This document shows positions 43,801 through 53,671 of a stretch of DNA of 53,671 nt, one piece after another (the first letter of the stretch is position 1; each line of letters starts with the position of its first letter). The notes under the pieces are model-generated. The model was not told the origin of the DNA. It searched no databases and saw only the letters and a program-made list of their open reading frames with translations. The stretch is taken from contig JAIQCW010000046.1 in the NCBI GenBank assembly GCA_020283715.1, positions 1 through 53,671 of the forward strand. The letters run 5' to 3'. This stretch comes from Cytauxzoon felis (Eukaryota > Apicomplexa > Aconoidasida > Piroplasmida > Theileriidae). Both the position numbers and the translations under genes were made by a program.

Positions 43801-45833
43801 AGGTGTTGCTTGGTATGAACCATCTCTGTCAGTTTTTTCAAGTTTAATTTCATATTTATTTTTGAGGCCATCAAGTTCAGGCCCAATAGTGGTAGCAGCG
43901 GTTGTTCCATCTGGATCTACGCGATTAAGGTCTGCATCATTGCCATCCCATGTCTGACCTCTCTTATAATATTTCTGTCCGCTATCTGTCTTAACACAAA
44001 CTATGAGAGGGAAGTCGAAGGTATTGTCATCTGATTTGTAATATACGAAGATTTTAGAGACATTTTCCTTTTCAGTTAATTCTCTTAACGTATTCCCGTT
44101 GTGTTTAAATATAATTGTACCAGTAATATTAGCTGTGTGTTCATATGCTATATATCCTTTAGGTACTTTACTATTAGCAGGAGTTACAGAATCATACACT
44201 GTCTTAGTAACAGTAATTTCTATATTACCATCCTGACCCGTTTTGTATTTACCACTGCTTACACCTTTTTCATCAGTCTTGTCTATATGAATAACAATTT
44301 GCCTATTCGCCCAATCATTAAGTTTATCGAGATGCATTAAAAAGTCGTTGTATGTGCTCGTAGGTTCTTGATTAAGATTAGGTTCTTCAGACCATCTTGT
44401 ACTACCAGCACTAGTAGGTTGATCATTTTTATAATATTCCCATTCCTCACTTCCACTCTTATCCTTACAAATGGCTATCAACAGTGGTATATTGCCACCC
44501 GTACCACTTCCATGATATACGTAGACATATTTGACATCTACACTAACATTTATACCAGTAATTGCAGTGTTATTATTTTTAAATGATGTAGTACCCGTCA
44601 TCTTCTTATATTGAGTAGCAGTGGAACCTCTCACCTTATGTTGATAACGTGTATAACCAAACTTGGGTTCATTATTATTAAAAAAGACTTTAATGTCATC
44701 TGCTATAATTTGAGAAGCATTTTCTCTTTCATTTCCACTACTGTGGTCATAACCAGCTTTAGTCTTATCAATATGTATATTTACATTGCTTTCAGCACCA
44801 ACTTCATTAGGTAGATCATCGTCTCTATCAACAGGGATAGGATAACCTGTATCTTTACGGGGAGGAAGTGCTTCTTTAATTCCCTGGAGTTTATTTGCAA
44901 GGTCAGAACCAATTGTGTTATTAGCCTCAGCCGGTTTTATATCATTATAACCTTCTTCTGTGGTCACATCCTGCCATCTATTTTGACGACCTGCCTGATC
45001 GTAACTTCGTGAATACCATTTATTGTTATCAGCAGTTTCATTATTACTACTGGTCCCATCCTTAGATAAACATATCAAGAGAGGTTTTTCTAATTCAGGT
45101 TTACTCTCGCTATTCAGTGGAAAATATACAAATACACCTCCATTAGCATTAGTTATTTCATATCCATCGGGAGTTAATTCCGAAATTTCAGGTATTACAT
45201 GATTATATATGGTTATACGGTTTATCTTTTTAGAAATATCAGGAATAGTGTGTTTATAACCTTTAAATTTAACAGGAGCAGTTTGAGTTACTTCTGTAAC
45301 ACTAATTTTATCGTTAGCAGTATTACCAGGGCGTGCTATGTATTGACCAATATTCTCAAGCTTAACCTCAAATTTCGCTTTAACATCATCAAGTTTATCT
45401 CGAAGTGTATCAAGACCATTAGTATTCCCGTAGCTGATCTCAGGGAAGCGGAGGGGGAAGTAAATAGAAGAGGCACCACGCCTAGTGGAAAGACCTCAGG
45501 TGGAGATGGTGAAGCTAGTGATATAACCTCAACTGAAAGTTGAAGAGAGGTGTAGGATGATGATTGGGTATGTAATTAAGGATAGGATATGATTATACCT
45601 TGTTTTATTGACGGAGTAGATATATACGGTTTTATCATAAGAGGATGTGATGAGTACATCACCTGTTTTATCCCAATCCATACCATTAGTAGCGGCGATA
45701 CGATCTTTGAATGCAACAGCTACATGAAAACTGAAGAATAAAATAAATAATTGATGAAAATTTAAATAATTTTAAACCTTTTGATAACATTATCATCATA
45801 AATTGTACTTTGATTAATTGGATCAAATGACAT
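40892..45833 (-). CDS. WDR82: WDR82/SWD2-like WD-repeat protein, host of a nested gene
   Basis: WDR82/Swd2 is a WD40 subunit of the COMPASS H3K4 methyltransferase and of transcription-termination complexes. Reading on the minus strand gives SFHVAVAFKDRIAATNGMDW, GDVLITSSYDKTVYIYSVNK, then LQSKKHGVELVKFTYEGPKQ, AVRLWDIVENKYLKSFPLNK, RGIGIVSHPTRNLMLTNSTC, TGSSVASFDCEGLIIAKYDG, LFSPNGRYIILGTNFCRLIC and the closing SFNPRKALFTSACVKVAWWH. This follows WDR82 almost blade by blade. The intron 42950-45598 (2,649 bp) carries a secreted-repeat gene between inverted palindrome arms. The exons around it join in phase (ACA AG|T GTG). Three further introns hold complete elements. The start ATG overlaps the stop of the upstream OB-fold gene. 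Confidence 0.85.
41078..41323. repeat. Palindromic element 34 (WDR82 intron)
   Basis: CCACCCGATG, CCACTCGCCGTGG, GAC/GTC stem around TCCCATTGATC at 41145-41161, reverse GCCAC core, CTCTTTAGAG, CTGACGGCAG, CCACGCCTAGTGG and CCTCGGTGG. Confidence 0.88.
41701..41973. repeat. Palindromic element 35 with GGAAGAAC module in reverse (WDR82 intron)
   Basis: CCACCTGATG, GTCTTGCAGAC, TCCCTGAGATC core, reverse GGAAGAAC/CCTAAGAAC units (about 41830-41870), GATGATCTACGGGAATCC arm and CTGACGGCAG. The right end is decayed. Confidence 0.85.
42439..42715. repeat. Palindromic element 36 with GGAAGAAC module in reverse (WDR82 intron)
   Basis: CTGCCGTCAG, TCCCTGAGATCAGCTACGGG, CCACTTGAGGT, four reverse GTTCTTCCGGG-type units (about 42542-42630), GATGATCTACGGGAATCC arm, CCACGGCGAGTGG and ACCTCGGGTG. 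Confidence 0.87.
42990..43075. repeat. Palindromic element 37: left inverted arm flanking nested gene
   Basis: CCTGAGGT, CCACTAGGCGTGG and TCCCAGAGATCAGCTACGGG. It pairs with the arm at 45427-45539 in inverted orientation. The nested gene's stop codon (43064-43066) lies inside this arm. Confidence 0.85.
43064..45427 (-). CDS. Nested secreted-repeat family gene (cargo)
   Basis: Lies inside the 2,649-bp WDR82 intron, on the same strand, bounded by inverted palindrome arms. The frame reads out of the right arm (near 45427) and continues for nearly 700 codons. It has about three diverged copies of a unit of about 230 residues: KFKGYKHTIPDISKKINRIT, KPLLICLSKDG, KYVYVYHGSGTGGNIPLLIA, KIFVYYKSDDNTFDFPLIVC, SPTYKGFKHALP, and KQFVYVYFKNDD. 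Each unit pairs a PLLIC-type strand with a WYKR/W...Y loop. I find no ATG with a clear signal peptide in the arm, so the start is uncertain. The frame shifts by one near 43340; the downstream frame (SYRFKPDEDAGGTNRWQEQ) ends in a TGA provided by the left arm. Function is unknown. The family recurs at 18716-20719 and resembles large lineage-specific T. equi families. Confidence 0.6.
45427..45539. repeat. Palindromic element 38: right inverted arm flanking nested gene
   Basis: CCCGTAGCTGATCTCAGGGA, the GAAGTAAATAGAAGAGG segment, CCACGCCTAGTGG, ACCTCAGGTGG and a second ACCTCAACTG. It is the reverse complement of 42990-43075 apart from a few substitutions. Confidence 0.87.
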
Positions 45834-46957
45834 TTTTAGTTGTTGCTAATTGCCATTCATTTGTCTAGAAAATTTTATAAAATTAAATGATTTCCTTTTT
45901 ATACATATAATAAATCATACCTTATAAATCCAATAATCCTCAATTATACTCGATACTTTTGTTATTCTATTCAACTAAAATATTCTATCTCAATCATAAT
46001 ACTAAATTTAAACCTTAAAATATAAAAGAGCCTCCTGATCTATTATCACATGAGATATACTACATATTATCGATACCTTAGTACCAGGCTATAATATTAT
46101 ACATTTATATGCATTAAAAGTTCAATCAACATCTCTTTCTGAAGTCAAATCCTACTTTCTTCGTCTTGCAGACAACTCTCCACATGAGGTCCATCTTTTC
46201 CATTGCATGGAGCCTCCTCTATTTATTTCCCCTTCCAGCTCCCATAGATCGCTTCCAGGTTCCACTTGATGTTATATATCTAATCTCGGTGAGATGAGTA
46301 TAAAGTGATGGAATGTATGTTTGGGAAGATAACTCAATGGATATAAATTGGAATGAAGTGAGGATCAGTAAATTCAATAAATCATCAAATTCCTCTTAAA
46401 TGAAGTATTAACATCAGAAATACATCCAATAGTCATCCCTCAATTTTCATTTATTTCCCCAGAAATTCAGGATTTCTTCAAATTTCAGAGGTAAAAATGA
46501 AGATAATGGTTGGACCTCAAGTGGAACACGTAGCTGATCTCAGGGAAGCGGAGGGGGAAGGTAAATAGAGAAGGCTCCATGCAATGGAAAAGATGAACCT
46601 CAGGTATAGTAACAACAACTCATTTACTGCGTTCGTTACACTTTAAGGTATAAACGTACATTGAGTATGGTTTTATCGAGTATTTGTGGTAGTATATATG
46701 CTAGATCGAATTGTATTCTAAGTATTCTTCCTAGATTATCATCGATATCGAAGCATTGATTATCATAATCGAGGCTGATATTATAAGAATTATATAAAAT
46801 TATAATTATTTAACCTTATTATATTACCACGAATCCAAATTGAATGTATTTCTTGACCATAAAGATAATATTTGGCATCATATAAAGATTCATTAAAGTG
46901 TATATCAATATCATCAACTTGTACTGATCTTATTGGTGCGACAAGTGATGTAGACAT
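45823..46957 (-). CDS. OB-fold protein, STN1/RPA2-like
   Basis: Starts with MSTSLVAPIRSVQVDDIDIH at 46957. The next part, YYLYGQEIHSIWIRGNII then CFDIDDNLGRILRIQFDLAY, fits the OB fold of STN1/RPA32-type proteins (xxGxIxx...f.iDDxxG.i). Those bind single-stranded DNA at telomeres or replication forks. After a palindrome-bearing intron (about 46107-46647), short exons give VSIICSISHVIIDQEALLYF, KLNRITKVSSIIEDYWIYK and TNEWQLATTKNVI with a TGA at 45823-45825. The last eleven bases overlap the WDR82 start in another frame. The call is tentative because the protein is short and diverged. The next upstream gene ends only 32 bp away. Confidence 0.5.
46137..46609. repeat. Palindromic element 39 with 240-bp module (OB-fold gene intron)
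   Basis: GTCTTGCAGAC, CCACATGAGGT, CCATTGCATGG, AGC/GCT core around TCCCATAGATC, CCACTTGATGT, 240-bp module (about 46268-46500), CCTCAAGTGG, CGTAGCTGATCTCAGGG arm, CCATGCAATGG and a CCTCAGGTATAG end. Confidence 0.87.
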
Positions 46958-46989
46958 TTAATAATAACAAATATATAAATTACATAAAA

Positions 46990-48709
46990 CTAAATAAATT
47001 TTTTTCTTTTACGATTAAATATTAATTTATAAATTATAAAAATAAATAACAAGGCTGATAAAAACCACACATGTTTATATTTATAGATTCTTACATTATT
47101 TGTTGTATCCTTTAATATAATATTTTCATATTCTAATAATGATTCTATATATTTATAAATTAAATTTAATATATTTTATTTAAACTTACCATTTTTAATA
47201 TTTACAGCATGTGTTGGTTTACATATAAGTGGTACACCTATCTTACAATATGAATGAACATCTCCCTTTTGCAATATACCCCAATTCTCCTCACAATCAA
47301 AATAATAACCATCCGTAAAACCTACACGTATAAAACGACCTAATAATGCTCTACGTTGATTATATAATTCCTATAAGGAATAATAATTATATATCAATAC
47401 AACCTACAGATGGGAATAAATCAATTGTAGGATCCTTAGCAAGCTCATTATTACAATATGCACGAAAATCCGGTAACCATGATGACATATTATCTCTAGC
47501 TTCAATAGATGAACATACTACATCAGATGCATTGGGACATTTACAAATATTTATAAGATCATCTTCACTATCACCCTTCACCGTAGTAAAAAAACAATTC
47601 AATTCAGTCTCCTTACGATTAGTACATAACGGCAATTGACAACTACGAGACATCTTCTGTATCGAAAAACCATCCTTATTATGACTCAATCTCATACGCT
47701 CCTGAACACCCGGACCACAACGCTCTGAACAACCACCCCAATCAGACCTATATATATATATATATATAATGAATTAATAATATAACTCAAACGAAGATAA
47801 TGTGTTCCCCACCTGAGGTCCAATCCAACTCTTCATTCCATCTACCTTTTGTCGTCCTGCCGTCAGCTCTTCTAATTATCTATCTCTAAAGAGTAGTGCC
47901 ACTCCCAGAGATCGTAGCGAAGTTGAAAGTGTAGATGGAATGAAGAGTTGGATTGGACCTCGAGTGGAATACCTGGAAGCGATCTACGGGAGCTGGAAGG
48001 GGAATTAATTAGAAGAGGCCACCACGGCAAGTGGAAGAAGAGTTGGATTGGACCTCAGGTGGAAGAATGTTGTTAGATGTGGTCATTTCATAATTTGATT
48101 TTGTTTGTAGTCGTACCATTGTGTGATTGAAACTTCATAATTGAGTGTAGAGCAGAGTATGACATCGGTAGATTTGCAGAATTGTTCTTTTTTGCTGATA
48201 TTTTCATTCATTTTGATAGTTTTTATGATATCTCCTTTACCGTTTATGATTTTAAGGTGTTTGGTCATGATTTTTAGATTTTTTAGAAAGATGTGTAAGT
48301 TTTGATGTGTACTGTGTAATTGTAGTTTATTGGTCCAGTTTTCTATATCTTGGATAGCTAATTCTTGTGTACATGGTAGTGTATTATCAGGGCATTTACA
48401 GTTATCAGTGAATCGATCATATCCATAATTAATGATACTTTTTACATCATATGGTATACATGTGTTTGGATTTTCTAATAGAAATGGATTCCAATTACCA
48501 GTAAAATGTAAACTTTTATATTTTTCTAATCGTAATTTTTGCATTAATGTGTATATACCATCATATTCTGAAATAACATTTAATAATGCTAAATTATAAT
48601 CATTATTATCAATATCATCTTGGATATCATTAATTAAGGGTAATATTAACCCTTTAGTAGTGGCTAATAATGACGATTGCTCAATAATATCATTAGATAT
48701 ATTAGACAT
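46990..48709 (-). CDS. TSP type-1 domain transmembrane protein
   Basis: A probable surface or microneme protein. Exon 1 (48709 to about 48106) encodes a helical, Cys-bearing ectodomain (ITQW at its end). The tryptophan codon is split by an intron (TG|G), and joining gives WSDWGGCSERCGPGVQERMR, continuing to SCQLPLC. This is a thrombospondin type-1 repeat with its WSxW and CSxxCG motifs. A second Cys-rich region follows (CFFTTVKGDSEDDLINICKC; FTDGYYFDCEENWG; YCKIGVPLICKP). Near the C terminus is one membrane span (VWFLSALLFIFIIYKLIF) and a basic tail (NRKRKKFI). TSR proteins of apicomplexans often act in motility and invasion. No convincing signal peptide is seen at the chosen ATG, so an upstream exon is possible. 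The split-Trp intron contains a complete palindromic element. Confidence 0.75.
47808..48063. repeat. Palindromic element 40 (TSP1 gene intron)
   Basis: CCACCTGAGGT, CTGCCGTCAG, CTCTAAAGAG, a GCCAC core with one mismatch (GTAGC), CCTCGAGTGG, GCGATCTACGGGAGC arm, CCACGGCAAGTGG and ACCTCAGGTGG. Confidence 0.9.
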
Positions 48710-48974
48710 TGATGATATAATAATGTGTTAATTATTACACATTTGTTAATATGACTACATGGGGACTATAAGTAATAACTATATCAGTATTAATAAAAGT
48801 AGTATAGATATTTATAATACTTTTATTAATACCCAAAAATTAAAACAATTGCACTTTATGCATATATAGCATGTCTATATATAATTTATCAAACATCTCT
48901 ATTCATTGTTCTTATATTATATACTATTAACTCATATTTGAAATTATTTAAAAAAATTTTTTATTTATCCCAAA

Positions 48975-52404
<3,430 letters not shown>

Positions 52405-52430
52405 ATTTTTAGATTATAATATAAAATTTA

Positions 52431-53671
52431 TTAAAATAATGAAATTTTATGATAAGGCCACCATTTAATATTATTCGATTTATTTTTTACATTTTTTATT
52501 ATACTTTTTATATTATTATACCATAAATTGCGATGCTCAGGTGATATAAATTCTAAATCTATCACTTCGTCAGAACCATATAACTCTATACGCATACTCC
52601 AACCCCATGAATATAAATTGTCACGTACTTTACTACATTGACCCTTCTTCATCCCCATATCGACATTCCATCTGAAGTTACCACGACTAGAGGTTACATT
52701 CCTGCCGTCTCCACTTGAGGTCTTTCCACTAGGCGTGGTGCCTCTTCTATTTACTTCCCCCTTCGCTTCCCTGAGATCAGCTGCGGGTTCCACTTGAGGT
52801 CTGGTACTAACTCTGCTCTCATCCCTACCTTCGCCACGATCTCCGGGAGTGGCTTTACCGTTTACGGGGAGGTAATTAGAAGAGCTGACGGCAGGACGAC
52901 CTCGGGTGGAAGTGGAAGAAGAGTTGGATTGGACTTCAGGTGGATATCTGTCTACATGGTCAACGTACTTATTGTTGATATTAGTATGATTATTTAATGA
53001 GTCGTCGCTATGTTCGGATTCGTAATAATCGATGATATTGATTGTGGGATGTTTTTGTAGTGTATAAATATTGGGTGAGATTAAATTTGATATTAGAGTA
53101 CAATCTATATAACCAATTGGTTGTAATAATGATTTATCCTTATAAAATAATATTAAATTACCTAATATTACCATCCTTACACGATTATAACCATTTAACC
53201 ATACATTATATATACTCACATCACCACCATTTAATACACTATATACATAATCTTTATATGATACACCACCATACATACATATCTCACACTCATCCAATCC
53301 ACCCGAGGTCCTATCATTGTCTCCACCTTCCTTTCCACTAGGCGTGGCGCCTTCTTTATTTACTTCCCCCTTCGCTTCCCTGAGATCAGCTACGGGTTCC
53401 ACTTGAGGTCCATTAACTACATCATGTTCCTCCGGGTTAACATTATTTGTACCAATTGATAAATTATGGGGGAAATTATTTTTATGAGGTTTTTATCCCT
53501 ATATTGCCCCATTACCCCATTTTTTCCACTTGAGGTTACATCCTTAACTCCATCTCTACCATATTTTTTCGTCTTGCAGACAGCTCTTCCATTTACTTCC
53601 CCCTTCGCTTCCCTGAGATCAGCTACGGGTAGTCCACTTCCACTAGAGGTTACATCACTACCTTCATATCC
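52431..53671 (-). CDS. PH-like domain protein, 5' end outside window
   Basis: Minus-strand gene whose stop (52431-52433) lies 26 bp from the convergent CDPK stop. The upstream exon (about 53290 to 52960) reads ICMYGGVSYKDYVYSVLNGG, VWLNGYNRVRMVILGNLILF, YKDKSLLQPIGYIDCTLISN. The downstream exon gives SWGWSMRIELYGSDEVIDLE, FISPEHRNLWYNNIKSIIKN and a basic tail. Together these resemble a PH fold: strands with YKD, PIGYIDC, then a final helix with W. The open frame runs through element 45, but an intron with a donor in CAT|GTAGACAG and an acceptor at CTTCAG|ATGG is more likely. Element 46 precedes the first visible exon and continues past the edge. Ligand and role are unknown. Confidence 0.5.
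52668..52944. repeat. Palindromic element 45 (PH-like gene)
   Basis: CCATCTGAAG, CTGCCGTC, CCACTTGAGGT, CCACTAGGCGTGG, TCCCTGAGATCAGCTGCGGG, reverse GCCAC core, CCGTTTACGG, CTGACGGCAG, CCTCGGGTGG and ACTTCAGGTGG. Confidence 0.88.
53299..53671. repeat. Palindromic element 46, cut by window edge
   Basis: CCACCCGAGGT, CCACTAGGCGTGG, TCCCTGAGATCAGCTACGGG, a GTTCCTCCGGG unit, the AT-rich module shared with element 44 (about 53445-53520), CCACTTGAGGT, GTCTTGCAGAC and a second TCCCTGAGATC core. It continues past the right edge. Confidence 0.85.

Noticed and set aside
43688..45543. Plus-strand ORFs antisense to the nested repeat gene
   Set aside because: They are antisense frames of the repeat units with no recognisable domain.
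42950..45598. WDR82 insertion as a simple misassembly
   Set aside because: Host exons on both sides join in phase and continue the same WD40 protein, and a second comparable case exists at 18278-21117; long reads would still be decisive.
47346..47639. Plus-strand ORF opposite the TSP1 gene
   Set aside because: The minus strand encodes the Cys-rich region following the TSR; the plus frame has no family resemblance.

Overview
The window is nuclear DNA of a piroplasm (Apicomplexa, Theileria sensu lato, most like the T. equi group). Reasons: AT-rich DNA, compact genes with many introns of about 34-75 nt, FAINT (DUF529)-like secreted proteins, a calcium-dependent protein kinase, a TSP1-domain surface protein, RAP/heptatricopeptide organelle RNA proteins, and large secreted repeat proteins of a kind I associate with T. 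equi. The species is an inference; no marker gene here fixes it.

Housekeeping genes recognised, left to right: TBC Rab-GAP (-), RAP protein (-), bacterial-type GMP reductase (+), PA2G4/EBP1 (+), zinc-finger membrane protein (+), XPC/Rad4 (+), RAB2 (+), BET1-like SNARE (+), an organellar helical-repeat protein (+), proteasome beta5 (+), TFIIH p52/TFB2 (+), two PH-like proteins (-), YKT6 (+), LSM6 (+), PRPP synthetase (-), WDR82/SWD2 (-), an OB-fold protein (-), a TSP1 membrane protein (-) and a CDPK (+). Parasite-specific families are the FAINT-like genes at the left edge and at 27.4-30.2 kb, an acidic Cys-rich protein (25.6-26.4 kb), a Tpr-like multi-membrane-span gene (33.3-35.0 kb) and two copies of a secreted repeat family (18.7-20.7 and 43.1-45.4 kb).

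The dominant feature is a family of about 46 modular, nested palindromic elements, roughly one per 1.2 kb. They are relatively GC-rich, usually 200-550 bp, with ends CCACCTGAGGT / ACCTCAGGTGG. They lie inside introns or between genes, seldom in exons. Each is built from small hairpins whose stems differ between copies but stay paired, plus exchangeable central modules. Introns without an element are 34-75 nt; introns with one are about 250-550 nt.

Two observations go beyond a repeat family. First, base composition of the top strand reverses at complete elements: DNA to the left is A+C-rich and DNA to the right is G+T-rich, whichever strand the gene uses. One-armed copies do not show the flip. 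Second, two introns carry whole parasite-family genes instead of a short central module. One is in WDR82, where inverted arms flank a repeat-family gene of about 2.35 kb; the other is in the helical-repeat gene. Host reading frames splice in phase across both insertions. I read the elements as an undescribed introner-like, cargo-carrying palindrome system with a possible link to replication or repair asymmetry. Mechanism and mobility are inference; no transposase or other mobility protein is visible in the window.
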